From the NCBI GenBank assembly GCA_902573325.1, contig CACGJH010000008.1, positions 24,961 through 88,960 on the forward strand: a DNA stretch of 64,000 bases, written 5' to 3'. The translations under genes and the position numbers were made by a program. Positions 46,831-56,267 of this stretch are shown here, in pieces. The notes under the pieces are model-generated. The model saw only the letters and a program-made list of their open reading frames with translations. It was not told where the DNA came from and made no database searches. Position 1 is the stretch's first letter, and each line of letters starts with the position of its first letter. Source of the stretch: an uncultured Alphaproteobacteria bacterium (GTDB lineage: Bacteria > Pseudomonadota > Alphaproteobacteria > HIMB59 > GCA-002718135).

Positions 46831-48015
46831 ATGCAAAATTCATTCAGATGGTATGGTCCTAATGATCCTGTTAAATTAACAGATATCAGACAGTCAAATG
46901 CTGAATATATTGTTACATCTCTGCATCAAATTCCTTATGGTGAAAAATGGAATAAAAATGATATAAAAAAAAGAATAAATTATATTAATAAATATAATGA
47001 TTCATATAAAATAAATTTAAAATGGAATGTTGTTGAAAGTATTCCTGTTCATAATAATATAAAATTAAGAGATAAAAATTTTAAAAAATTAATAAATAAT
47101 TATAAAGATACCATAGCTAATATTGCTTCAAATAAAATTTATACTATTTGCTACAATTTTATGCCCATAGTCGATTGGACGAGGACTCAACTAGATTTTA
47201 AGCTTCCAACAGACGGATTGGCATTAAGATTCAACTATTTACAAATAATTATATTCGAAATGTATATTCTTAAACTAAAAGATTTAGAAAAAAGATATAC
47301 AAAAAAACAAATTCAAAATGCAGAAAAAATTTTTAGATCAATGAATAGTAATGATATCAAAAACTTAAAAATAGCAGTTATGGGTGGGTTGCCGGCTTCA
47401 GAAACTAAATATTCTGTAAACGGATTTAAAAAAATGCTTAAATCTTATAAAGGTATGAAAAATAAAGATATAAAAGAAAATTTACGTGAATTTATAAAGG
47501 AAATAATGCCAGTTGCAGAAGAAAATAAAGTTAAAATGGGAATTCATCCCGATGATCCTCCTATTCCACTTTTTGGTGTACCAAGAATTGTATCCACTAT
47601 GGAAGATTATGAATATATCTTAAACTCTTATAACTCTCCATGTAATGGTATGACATTTTGTGCAGGTTCTTTAGCATCTAATTTTAATAATGATGTTTAT
47701 AAAATATTTAATAAATTTAAAAAACGAGTTAATTTTATCCATCTTAGAAATATAAAAAAAGAAAAGGATAAAAAAAGCTTCTATGAATCAAACCATCTAA
47801 ATGGCGATGTGGATTTTGTAAAACTTATTAAAATGATTTTAAAAGAAGAAAAAAGAAGAAGTAAAGAGAAAAAAATTGATATTCCAATGAGGCCTGATCA
47901 CGGACATTCATTATTAGATGATCAAAATAAAAAAAATTTTAATGCAGGTTATACGGCAATAGGCAGATTAATGGGGCTTTCAGAATTACGCGGTATCATT
48001 AAAGCTGTAAAGTAA
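46831..48015 (+). CDS. uxuA: Mannonate dehydratase
   Basis: Dehydrates D-mannonate to 2-keto-3-deoxygluconate in hexuronate breakdown. The 394-residue protein has FRWYGPNDPVKLTDIRQSNA at the N-terminus (the UxuA opening), NFMPIVDWTRTQL, MGIHPDDPPIPLFGVPRIVS, NGMTFCAGSLAS, and the C-terminal MRPDHGHSLLDD and NAGYTAIGRL, with the metal-binding His and Cys residues. It is divergent from the AKR gene (86 bp) and converges, 1 bp apart, with the fructuronate reductase gene. Confidence 0.95.
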   Translation: MQNSFRWYGPNDPVKLTDIRQSNAEYIVTSLHQIPYGEKWNKNDIKKRINYINKYNDSYKINLKWNVVESIPVHNNIKLRDKNFKKLINNYKDTIANIASNKIYTICYNFMPIVDWTRTQLDFKLPTDGLALRFNYLQIIIFEMYILKLKDLEKRYTKKQIQNAEKIFRSMNSNDIKNLKIAVMGGLPASETKYSVNGFKKMLKSYKGMKNKDIKENLREFIKEIMPVAEENKVKMGIHPDDPPIPLFGVPRIVSTMEDYEYILNSYNSPCNGMTFCAGSLASNFNNDVYKIFNKFKKRVNFIHLRNIKKEKDKKSFYESNHLNGDVDFVKLIKMILKEEKRRSKEKKIDIPMRPDHGHSLLDDQNKKNFNAGYTAIGRLMGLSELRGIIKAVK

Positions 48016-48016
48016 A

Positions 48017-49442
48017 TTAGAAATTTTTTATAAAATTACTGAATGTAATTTTTTTTATTAACCTAATATTATGATTAATATTATTTACTAAGCTTGATTT
48101 TTGGAAATCATTTAAATTGAAAATATTTTTATCATTAAAAAGATTTTCAACAAAATTCTCTTTATCACTTTCATAAATATTAATTAATAATTCTTTATTA
48201 AAATCAGATAAGTTATTTTTTTCATTTTCGATCATATGTATTAAGAAAAGTATCCAAGAAGTGATTATTGCATTTATGTAAGGGGTTTTATTTTTATTTA
48301 ATTTGTACGTATCTAATAATCTTATAGGAATTTTTAGTGATCCGTCCATTGCAATACGAATTAATTTATCCTCAATATATGGGTTTTTAAAACGACTTAA
48401 AACATCGTTTTTGTAAGATAAGATATCAAAATCTTCATTCTTTTCAAGAATTGAAAGAACTTCATTGTTTAAAAAATTTGATATAAAGTTGTAACAAATT
48501 TTATCCTCTATTGCTTCATGTACGTAGGTGTATCCTAATAAAGTTCCTATGTATGCTAAAGAAGAATGAGCTCCATTTAAAATCTTTAATTTAATATTTT
48601 CGTAAAAACTTACATCATTAACAAAACTTATCTTCTTATTATTTAGAAGTCTTCTAAGATCAACATTATCAGATTGTATATACCAATCTCTATAAGGTTC
48701 AGTGACAACTATTGAGTTATCTTCATATGGAATACTAAAAAAATTTGGGTGCTTATTATTATTAGGTACAATTCCATCAATCATTGATAAAGGAAATTCT
48801 ACATTAGAAAGAAACCAATTTAAACATTCTGGATATATTTTGTTCAAAAATTCATATATTAAGTTTTTAAGAATGTTACCATTCTCAGATAAATTATCAC
48901 AACTCAAAATAATTATTTTTTCTTTATTTAATTTATATCTATGAATTAATCCAAAAGAGATATGACCAATAACCGTATTCAGGTTTCTATCTTCTAAATC
49001 ATTTATTATGTCTGCTGTGTAATTTAATTTTTTATCTTTATCAAAATGGTATCCTTTTTCAGTTACCGTCAGGGTAATTAATTTAATGTCTTTAGATGCA
49101 ATTAAATTTCTAATCTCTATTTTATCTTTTCTTCCAAATAATATTTTTTTTATTGGATTAAGAATTTTTATTTCTTTTAAATCTTTTGATATTCTAACTA
49201 AAGTGTAAAGATAGTCTTGTTTAACTAATTTTAACTTTGTTTCATCTGATCTTAAATTAACACCAATAATAGAAATATTTTGATTATTTTCTAAAAGTTC
49301 ATGAATATATAACGCTTGATGAGCTCTATGAAAATTTCCAACTCCAAAGTGTAATATGCAATTCTGTTTTTTTTCTATGTCATAAGTTGGGAAAGATTGT
49401 TCTGTAAGAAGATTTTTTATTTATATTTTTTCTTAATTGCAT
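48017..49442 (-). CDS. Fructuronate/mannitol dehydrogenase family protein, apparent 1-base frameshift near the start
   Basis: Likely reduces D-fructuronate to D-mannonate (UxuB-type). The main frame is open from 49420 to 48017 but has no ATG, GTG or TTG before a TTG at residue 171, well inside the protein. Upstream of that TTG it encodes ILHFGVGNFHRAHQ (NAD-binding start), LITLTVTEKGYHFD and LSCDNLSENG; after it, LKILNGAHSSLAYIGTLLGY, all mannitol dehydrogenase family hallmarks. An ATG at 49442 lies in another frame; deleting one A from the A6 run (plus-strand T-run 49413-49418) joins the two as MQLRKNINKNLLTEQSFPTY. The restored protein is about 475 residues, the normal length. This could be sequencing error, a real mutation, or slippage. 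Confidence 0.85.
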
Positions 49443-49472
49443 ATTATTAAATAAAATATACTTTAACAAAAG

Positions 49473-50225
49473 ATGATCAACAAAATATATAAAAGTGTTT
49501 TAATAACAGGTGCGTCAAGTGGAATTGGTTTAGAGACATTAAAAAGATTTTTTAAAGAAAATATTAAAATTTATGCACTTGATAAAGATATTTCAAAACT
49601 AGAAAGATTAAAGAGAAAACACAATTTTAATATTATTCAAATGAATCTATTTGATACAAATGAAATTTATAATATTCTTAGTAAACTAAAAATTGATATC
49701 ATTATTTGTAATGCTGGTATTGGAAGAGGTGCAGAAGGTATATTAAAAGCTTCACGAGAAGATATTGAGGTTTCAACGAAATTAAATGTCGAGTCTTATC
49801 TTCATACTCTTAAAGCAGTTGTGCCAGGGATGGTAAAAAGAAGAAAAGGTCATGTAGTTTTAATGGGATCCCTTGCTGGGCTATACCCTCAAATTAGTTC
49901 AGTATATGGGGGGCAAAAAGGAGCAATTCATAGAATAGCTCAAAGTCTGAGGATAGAGCTTAGTGGTTCTAGAGTAAAAGTTTCAGAAATTTGTCCAGGA
50001 AGAACCAAGACAAATTTTGGAAAATCAGCTTTTAAAAATAAAAATAAAGCAAAAAAATTTATGTCTGGTTTTACACTTCTTGAACCAAGAGATATAGTAG
50101 ATGCAATTATATTTTCATTAAGCGTAAGATGGAGAAGTAACATAAGTACAATTGAAATTTCTGGAACCGAGCAATCACCTGGCGGTGTTCCTATAATTCC
50201 AGTGAAAGACCCAATTTTAACTTAA
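49473..50225 (+). CDS. SDR family oxidoreductase (YdfG-like)
   Basis: 250-residue classical short-chain dehydrogenase. Cofactor motif TGASSGIG (residues 12-19), NAG at 80-82, catalytic Ser133, Tyr145 and Lys149 (VYGGQKGA). The C-terminal EISGTEQSPGGVPIIPV resembles NADP-dependent 3-hydroxy acid dehydrogenases (YdfG). It lies among hexuronate genes, divergent from the fructuronate reductase gene by 30 bp and convergent with the uronate isomerase-like gene, so a sugar-acid or 2-keto-3-deoxy acid substrate is plausible. Confidence 0.85.
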   Translation: MINKIYKSVLITGASSGIGLETLKRFFKENIKIYALDKDISKLERLKRKHNFNIIQMNLFDTNEIYNILSKLKIDIIICNAGIGRGAEGILKASREDIEVSTKLNVESYLHTLKAVVPGMVKRRKGHVVLMGSLAGLYPQISSVYGGQKGAIHRIAQSLRIELSGSRVKVSEICPGRTKTNFGKSAFKNKNKAKKFMSGFTLLEPRDIVDAIIFSLSVRWRSNISTIEISGTEQSPGGVPIIPVKDPILT

Positions 50226-51419
50226 ATTTAGAAAATTTTGACTATTGTTATATAAAAGCTTTGATACGTCATCGCTAATTTGATTTTCTGAAATTTTAAA
50301 ATTTTTTATCTGAATATTATTATAATGATTAAATAAGACATTGCTTAACAAAGTTTTAAAATGTATCCATTTGTAAATTAATTGGTCAGTGACTCTTGCA
50401 TCAGAGTGCTGTGGAATAAAATTTAATCCTAATAATTCAATTCTTAAATTTAAAATTAGTGTAATTAAACTAGGTTGATTCATAAACCACCAAAAACCAA
50501 AAATTTTTAAGTTCTGATGTTTTCTTGCCAACACAGTCAATTCATGTTGATCATTTAATGATAAACATGAACAAAGTATTTTATTATTTGGATATTGATT
50601 ACATATTTCACTAAGATAATATAAATCAATTTTGTCTATACCATCTCCAGCTAGTAAAAAATCTTTATTAACTTTTCTTCTTACACCTAATAATAATGTT
50701 AATGGGATATTTTTTCTTTCAAGCCATTTCAAAATATCTGGAATAAATTTATTTTTTAAAAAAGATTTTAGTTGTAAATTATTTAACGATAATGCGGTGT
50801 AAACTGGCCTAGATTCTTCATAAACTTTATCTAGATATTTAATTATTAAATCACCCTCATCATCAAATCTATCTATATTTTCTTTACAAATATCTAAACA
50901 TTTTTCCAAATTCATTAGAATGTCATCTAATCGAAGTGAAGCCAGATATTTATTAGTATCCCAATTTTTATTTTTAAATAATTTCCATTCAGATTTATCA
51001 AATGGATTGTTTGTCATTACAACTTGAGAAATTTTACTAATTTTAAATATTTGCAGATCAGATAAATTAAGTTTGCAGTATTCAGATTGAATTTCATCAA
51101 ATGACTTAGACATATAATCAATTGATAATTCTGATAAAATTGTTAATACCCCCTTACATGCTTCGGAAATAGGCGTTCTTTTTCGAAATAACTCCTCCCA
51201 AATTATATTTGATCTTTCTTCGTTTGTTAATTTGTAAAATTTTTTTATATTAATATTTGTTGTTGTAAATAATTCTGCAATTAAATAATGATAGTTTAAA
51301 ACTTCACTTATTCCTGAAAGATGATATTTTTTAAATTCAGCAGGAAAAAGGTGAGTATGAATATCAAAAATCTCAGTTTCATTGATAATCTTAGATACTG
51401 CTTGTTTTAAATTTTTCAT
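50217..51419 (-). CDS. Divergent uronate (glucuronate) isomerase-like protein
   Basis: Probably interconverts D-glucuronate and D-fructuronate. The 400-residue amidohydrolase-fold protein has the N-terminal metal site FDIHTHLFP (residues about 18-26), LLGVRRKVNKDFLLAGDG in the middle, FGFWWFMNQPS and a C-terminal GLNFIPQHSDARVTDQLIYKW that parallels the UxaC ending (GGWWF, then LTDSRSFLSY). It is shorter than E. coli UxaC (about 470) and clearly remote. Neighbouring uxuA and fructuronate reductase genes complete the route glucuronate to fructuronate to mannonate to 2-keto-3-deoxygluconate. Confidence 0.7.
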   Translation of the reverse strand: MKNLKQAVSKIINETEIFDIHTHLFPAEFKKYHLSGISEVLNYHYLIAELFTTTNINIKKFYKLTNEERSNIIWEELFRKRTPISEACKGVLTILSELSIDYMSKSFDEIQSEYCKLNLSDLQIFKISKISQVVMTNNPFDKSEWKLFKNKNWDTNKYLASLRLDDILMNLEKCLDICKENIDRFDDEGDLIIKYLDKVYEESRPVYTALSLNNLQLKSFLKNKFIPDILKWLERKNIPLTLLLGVRRKVNKDFLLAGDGIDKIDLYYLSEICNQYPNNKILCSCLSLNDQHELTVLARKHQNLKIFGFWWFMNQPSLITLILNLRIELLGLNFIPQHSDARVTDQLIYKWIHFKTLLSNVLFNHYNNIQIKNFKISENQISDDVSKLLYNNSQNFLNLS

Positions 51420-51424
51420 ACAAA

Positions 51425-53806
51425 TTATTTATTGATTTTATAGTTATAAGATTCTTTTTTAAAGTAGTTCAAGCAATTTTTTAAAATCAAATTATAGGAA
51501 CTTGGATACTTTAATAATATTTGTTCTTTTTGTATTTTACCTTTTCCTTCTAAACTAAATAATAATGATATTTTATTTTTTTTAAATTTAATTATGGGTG
51601 TTAAAATCAAATTTTTTTTTATTTCATAATCAATTGTTTTTCCATCATCAAATAATATTGGTAAATTTTTTTGTTTAAAAGAAATATCAGTTGTAGAAGG
51701 AAAAATTACTATTTCTTTTATTGGAGCTAAATGGGGCTCGTAAAAATTTATTTTTAATTTGGGTATTATTGTACCACCTCTGATAATTATGGGTAGTTTA
51801 TTAATTGGTGCCTTTATATTTACCCATCCACCATTAGAAATTAATTTTAAATTAAAATAATCAAACCAACCTTCTTTACAAAAAGGAAGGAATATTTTTA
51901 CATTATTTATATTTTTTTCTAAAACTGGAGCCACAATTATTCTTTCATTTATAGAAAAAACTTCTTCTTGTTCAAAATGTTCTTTCTCTGGAAAATCTAA
52001 AAATAACGGTCTTATTACTGGTTCACCTTCTTTATAAAAACGCCATATTGCTGAATAAAGAATTGGTAGAAGTTGGTATCGTAATTGAATTAATTTTATA
52101 ACTGTTGGAATAGTATCATTATATAGCCAAGGTAAATTAGTATTATTTAGATTAAGTATATTCTTATTTTTGTTTTGTTTTTTGGTATTTGGCTTCCATG
52201 AATTCATATGAAACCGAGGATGGAATAACATGAGTTGAAGAGAACGTATCATTAATTCTCTAGAAGTTTTTCTCCCAGTAAATCCACCTATATCATGTCC
52301 AAAAAATCCAATTCCAGACAAGGACAAACCTAAACCTATAGATGCACTCCACTTTAATGAATGCCAAGATGTGTCGTTATCGCCTGTCCACGTTTCTACA
52401 TAACGTTGAATTCCTAATGTACCAGATCTGCTAACTCCATGATTTCTTATTCGTGGATAATAGTCTCTTGTAGCTTCAGAGCTGGCTTTAGACATTAAAA
52501 TAGCTTGTAACGGAAGTAATAAATTTGTTTTTACTTTTTTATTTAAATAATATGAATAAGCATCTTTACCCTCTAGATCATATTCATTGTTGTCGTTCCA
52601 AATTGTATCAAAACCATTTGATAATATGTATTTTGTAACATATTTTTTCCACCAAGTAGCTCCTGTTTTTTTGGTAAAATCAATTAAACTCGCAGTTTCA
52701 TCCCAAAATTGAATTACAAGAGGTTTATTATTATTGTCTGATATGAAAATTTTCTCTTTTGCTGCTTTTTTATAAAACGGGTGTGAAGTTAATATTGCTG
52801 GTTTTAAATTAGCAGTTAGGTGAATACCGTAATGTTTTATTTTATCTAAAAATAATTTTGGTTCAGGAAATTTTTTTTTATTCCATTTAAACATATATCT
52901 TTTCTTACCATGCAAAGTATATCCAGAACCAAAGTGCAAACTACTTAATGGAATTTTTAATTCTTTACATTTATTTAAAAATTCTAAGTATAACTTTTGT
53001 GAATTTTCATCGTCTGCAATTTCCATAGAAGAAAATTGAAAACCTAAACTCCATTTTGGTGGAAAATATCTTGGACCAATAAAATCATTAAGAGAGGAAA
53101 TGATAGATTGTTTATTCTTTAAAAATATAAAAAGTTGAATTCCTTTATTTTGGAAATTTGCGTATCGATAATGATGATGATAATTTGAATGCTCACTTCC
53201 TAAATCAACAACACCATAACTTAAAGTATTATATAAAAGTCCATAATCACAATTTCTATTATTTTTATTAATTATATATAACCAAGGAAATGATTTATAG
53301 AGGGGGTCGCTCTTTTCTCCGTTATAACCCAGTGTATCTTTTTGAGATAATATATATCTTCTATACGATTTTTCTAAATTACCAGTTTTTTCTCCAAGAC
53401 CATAAATATTATTATAAGAATATCTATTTTGATAATGAGTTATCTGATTCTTTTCCTCACTCCAATACCAAGCACCTGTTTCTCTATCAGAGCAGATTTC
53501 TTGCCATTTATTTTTAATTTTTCTATAAACTGTTATTCGAAAAGGATTATCATCAACCTTTATTTTTGTAAGTTGTGATTTAATTACATAATAATTTTTA
53601 AATTTTGAGACATTGGTATTTTTATAAGTATGTTTTTTTTCATTAATTATTCTTGGTAAAACTTTTTTGTTATTTTTGTTAAATAATTCGAAGTTGAGAA
53701 CATTATCATTTGATACTGAAATATAAAACCCCCAATTATACTCCAAATTAAATAAGACTTTTTTTTCTAAGACTTTACAGCTTAAAATTTTATCAAATTT
53801 TTTCAA
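51425..53806 (-). CDS. Alpha-glucosidase-like protein, glycoside hydrolase family 31
   Basis: 793-residue GH31 enzyme: N-terminal beta domain, then the barrel with GLGEKTGNLEKSYRRY, WSLGFQFSSMEIADD, nucleophile Asp405 in IWNDNNEYD and acid/base Asp476 in ETWTGDNDTSWHS, followed by GFFGHDIGGFTG. No signal peptide, so cytoplasmic. The start is a TTG at 53806 overlapping the ABC ATPase stop as TTGA, implying coupled translation with the importer. It is more like alpha-glucosidase/xylosidase than sulfoquinovosidase: the YihQ sulfonate-pocket Arg/Trp pattern is not evident by eye. Sugar specificity is unresolved. Confidence 0.85.
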   Translation of the reverse strand: MKKFDKILSCKVLEKKVLFNLEYNWGFYISVSNDNVLNFELFNKNNKKVLPRIINEKKHTYKNTNVSKFKNYYVIKSQLTKIKVDDNPFRITVYRKIKNKWQEICSDRETGAWYWSEEKNQITHYQNRYSYNNIYGLGEKTGNLEKSYRRYILSQKDTLGYNGEKSDPLYKSFPWLYIINKNNRNCDYGLLYNTLSYGVVDLGSEHSNYHHHYRYANFQNKGIQLFIFLKNKQSIISSLNDFIGPRYFPPKWSLGFQFSSMEIADDENSQKLYLEFLNKCKELKIPLSSLHFGSGYTLHGKKRYMFKWNKKKFPEPKLFLDKIKHYGIHLTANLKPAILTSHPFYKKAAKEKIFISDNNNKPLVIQFWDETASLIDFTKKTGATWWKKYVTKYILSNGFDTIWNDNNEYDLEGKDAYSYYLNKKVKTNLLLPLQAILMSKASSEATRDYYPRIRNHGVSRSGTLGIQRYVETWTGDNDTSWHSLKWSASIGLGLSLSGIGFFGHDIGGFTGRKTSRELMIRSLQLMLFHPRFHMNSWKPNTKKQNKNKNILNLNNTNLPWLYNDTIPTVIKLIQLRYQLLPILYSAIWRFYKEGEPVIRPLFLDFPEKEHFEQEEVFSINERIIVAPVLEKNINNVKIFLPFCKEGWFDYFNLKLISNGGWVNIKAPINKLPIIIRGGTIIPKLKINFYEPHLAPIKEIVIFPSTTDISFKQKNLPILFDDGKTIDYEIKKNLILTPIIKFKKNKISLLFSLEGKGKIQKEQILLKYPSSYNLILKNCLNYFKKESYNYKINK

Positions 53807-54825
53807 GATGTTAGAGCAATACCATCTTTATCAAACCAATGAGCATCATCTAGTTTAAACCCAACCTTAATTGATTGATTAGCCTGAATATCAGTTTGAT
53901 AATTAAGTTTTATTGAAATTTTTTGTTCTCCTAAGGTTGATCCATACAAAAAACTGTCAGAACCTAATTGCTCAACTGTTTCAACATTTAGTGATAATGA
54001 ATTTTCGTCTTTAATGGATAGATGCTCAGGTCTTATTCCAAGACTTATTGAGTTAGACGGTGCTATTTCTTTTAGAGAATTTGGAAGATAGTCAAATTGT
54101 ATAAAATTCATTTTTGGTGACCCAATAAAACCTGCTACAAACTTATTAGATGGTTTGTTATATAATTCTAAAGGTGCTCCAACTTGCTCAATAATACCAT
54201 CATTCATTACTACAATTTTATCAGCCATTGTCATTGCTTCTACTTGATCATGAGTTACGTAGATCATAGTATTACCTAGCCTTGCATGTAATGCTTTTAA
54301 TTCAACTCGTGTTGCAACTCTAAGTTCAGCATCTAAATTAGAAAGTGGTTCATCAAATAGGTATATTGATGGTTCTCTTACTATTGCTCTACCAATTGCG
54401 ACTCGTTGTTTTTGTCCACCAGATAATTGCCCTGGTTTTCTTTGTAAATATTCTTCCATTCTAAGTAGTCTTGCAGCTTCCAAAATACGCTTATCAATTT
54501 CATTTATTTCCATTTTTAAGTTTTCCAGTCCAAAAGCTAAATTTTGTCTAACACTCATATGAGGATATAAAGCATAAGATTGAAAAACCATTGCTAAACC
54601 TCTTCTTGCTGCAGAAATATTATTTACAACTTGTTCATCGATTAAAATATCACCCTTTGTAATCTGTTCTAATCCAGCAATCATTCTTAATAATGTAGAT
54701 TTGCCACATCCTGATGGGCCTACTAATACACAAAACTCTCCATTATTAATAAATAAATCAATGCCGTGAATTACTTCCAAGTTTCCATAATTTTTTCTTA
54801 CTTTTTTCAATTCTAAAGTTGCCAT
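53803..54825 (-). CDS. Sugar ABC transporter ATP-binding protein (UgpC/MalK type)
   Basis: 340 residues. ABC domain with Walker A GPSGCGKST, signature LSGGQKQRVAIGRAI, Walker B LFDEPLSNLDAELR and switch His in VTHDQVEAMTMADKI, followed by a TOBE-type regulatory domain (SLGIRPEHL, LGSDSFLYGS). This C-terminal domain marks the MalK/UgpC class that energises carbohydrate importers. It lies between the second permease gene (2 bp) and the GH31 gene (4 bp overlap). Confidence 0.93.
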   Translation of the reverse strand: MATLELKKVRKNYGNLEVIHGIDLFINNGEFCVLVGPSGCGKSTLLRMIAGLEQITKGDILIDEQVVNNISAARRGLAMVFQSYALYPHMSVRQNLAFGLENLKMEINEIDKRILEAARLLRMEEYLQRKPGQLSGGQKQRVAIGRAIVREPSIYLFDEPLSNLDAELRVATRVELKALHARLGNTMIYVTHDQVEAMTMADKIVVMNDGIIEQVGAPLELYNKPSNKFVAGFIGSPKMNFIQFDYLPNSLKEIAPSNSISLGIRPEHLSIKDENSLSLNVETVEQLGSDSFLYGSTLGEQKISIKLNYQTDIQANQSIKVGFKLDDAHWFDKDGIALTS

Positions 54826-54827
54826 AA

Positions 54828-56267
54828 TTATTTAATTCCTGTGTTAGCAATGCCAGTAGTAATATATCGTTGTAGAAAAACAAATACTAAAGTTGTTGGT
54901 ATTAGACTGACAACTGTCATTGCCAATCTGTAATGCTCTTGAGCTACATATTCACCCTGAAAATCTAGAAGACATAATTGAATAGTATATGCAGTTTTTG
55001 TAGTTGATACTGCTATCATTGGTAAAATTAAATCATTCCATCTCCAAATAATTGATAAAATTGCAAGGACTGCAATTGCTGGTAAAGCGAGTGGGAAAAC
55101 TATCCTCCAGTATATACTCCATTCACTAGCAGCATCCATTCTTGCAGCTTCAAGAAGTTCATCTGGAATAGTTAACATATATTGCCGTAACATAAATACA
55201 CCAGTAGGGGTTGCTGCTCCGGGTATAATTACTCCCCATAAAGTTCCATTTAAACCAGTTACTGAAACCATTTTAAATATACCAACAATCAAAACTGAAG
55301 CTGGAACCATTAAAGTTGCTAGAATTATAATGAAGAAAATTATTTGTCCATTGAACTTATATTTTGATAAAGCAAATGCAGCCATTGAATTTATCAGAAC
55401 TGTGATTATTGTTGCAATAATTGTAACAAAAACTGAATTATTCAAACACTTGATAGCATCAAAATTCATGCCCCTCACATTGTTTGTTAAAGGGTCAGAA
55501 TAATTAATCCAAGAAGGTCTAAGTTTTTTATTAACGATAATATCTTCAGTAGGAATCTTAACAATACCCCCCTGCGGATTTGAAATTAGCCTAGCATTAA
55601 CTGTATCTTTATTTGTATTTAGTCTGCTAACGGAATATTCTTCAATTTCATTAGTTTCTTTATTTTTTGCAGAAATTAAAATTTGAGAGGTAAATCCATT
55701 AGGCTTATAAGGTTTTAAACCAAGAAATTCTGATAAAAGTCTAACTTCCTCATCATTTAAATCTATTAAATATTCTTCAGGATTGTATTCTTTTTTGGCA
55801 TCAGGAAACATACTTGGATATTTTATTAACCACTCAGGAAAATTTTTTTCTTTGATTAGTTCCTTGGCGTGATCAGAAACTAATCCTAAATGAGTTCTTA
55901 AAGCATAATATTCTTTGCCTTCAAATTGTGTAAGGAAAAGATTAGGGTCGTTAACTTCTTTTTTATCTTCATCTCTCAACTCATTCCAATATATTACCCA
56001 ATCAGGAAGATCTTTAATTATAAAAATTTCTTTTCCATTTGGTCCAAAAACTGTTGCTCTTACAACTCTGTCATAATCTAAAGGTAATAAATTAGTATCT
56101 AATTTTTGAAGTAAAAATTGAGATTTTATAGAATTTAATAACAACCACAAAACAGGTAAAAATATAATTAGAAATCCTAAAAAAAGATAAAGATAAGCAA
56201 TCCAATCTATAAAAGAAAGTTTGTTTTTTCCATGGGTTCTCGAAAAAAATTTGATTACAGCGCTCAA
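54828..56267 (-). CDS. Carbohydrate ABC transporter permease (MalG/AglG-like) with large periplasmic insert
   Basis: 479 residues, much longer than the usual roughly 280-300. After the first membrane segment (about residues 24-47) comes a soluble insert of about 220 residues (to about 270) predicted to be periplasmic, then five segments with the MalG-type EAA loop DELLEAARMDAASEWSIYWR. Inserts of this kind, though shorter, occur in AglG-type permeases and could contact the binding protein. TTG at 56267 overlaps the MalF-like stop as TTGA. Confidence 0.88.
   Translation of the reverse strand: MSAVIKFFSRTHGKNKLSFIDWIAYLYLFLGFLIIFLPVLWLLLNSIKSQFLLQKLDTNLLPLDYDRVVRATVFGPNGKEIFIIKDLPDWVIYWNELRDEDKKEVNDPNLFLTQFEGKEYYALRTHLGLVSDHAKELIKEKNFPEWLIKYPSMFPDAKKEYNPEEYLIDLNDEEVRLLSEFLGLKPYKPNGFTSQILISAKNKETNEIEEYSVSRLNTNKDTVNARLISNPQGGIVKIPTEDIIVNKKLRPSWINYSDPLTNNVRGMNFDAIKCLNNSVFVTIIATIITVLINSMAAFALSKYKFNGQIIFFIIILATLMVPASVLIVGIFKMVSVTGLNGTLWGVIIPGAATPTGVFMLRQYMLTIPDELLEAARMDAASEWSIYWRIVFPLALPAIAVLAILSIIWRWNDLILPMIAVSTTKTAYTIQLCLLDFQGEYVAQEHYRLAMTVVSLIPTTLVFVFLQRYITTGIANTGIK

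Noticed and set aside
48017..48907. 296-residue protein starting at an internal TTG as a stand-alone gene
   Set aside because: The same frame continues upstream with clear mannitol dehydrogenase family motifs, so this is the C-terminal part of the frameshifted gene.
51425..53806. GH31 enzyme as a canonical sulfoquinovosidase (YihQ-like)
   Set aside because: Active-site Asp405 and Asp476 are present, but the YihQ pocket pattern (Arg and Trp in the segment before the nucleophile) is not seen; the corresponding region HFGSGYTLHGKKRY is alpha-glucosidase-like.
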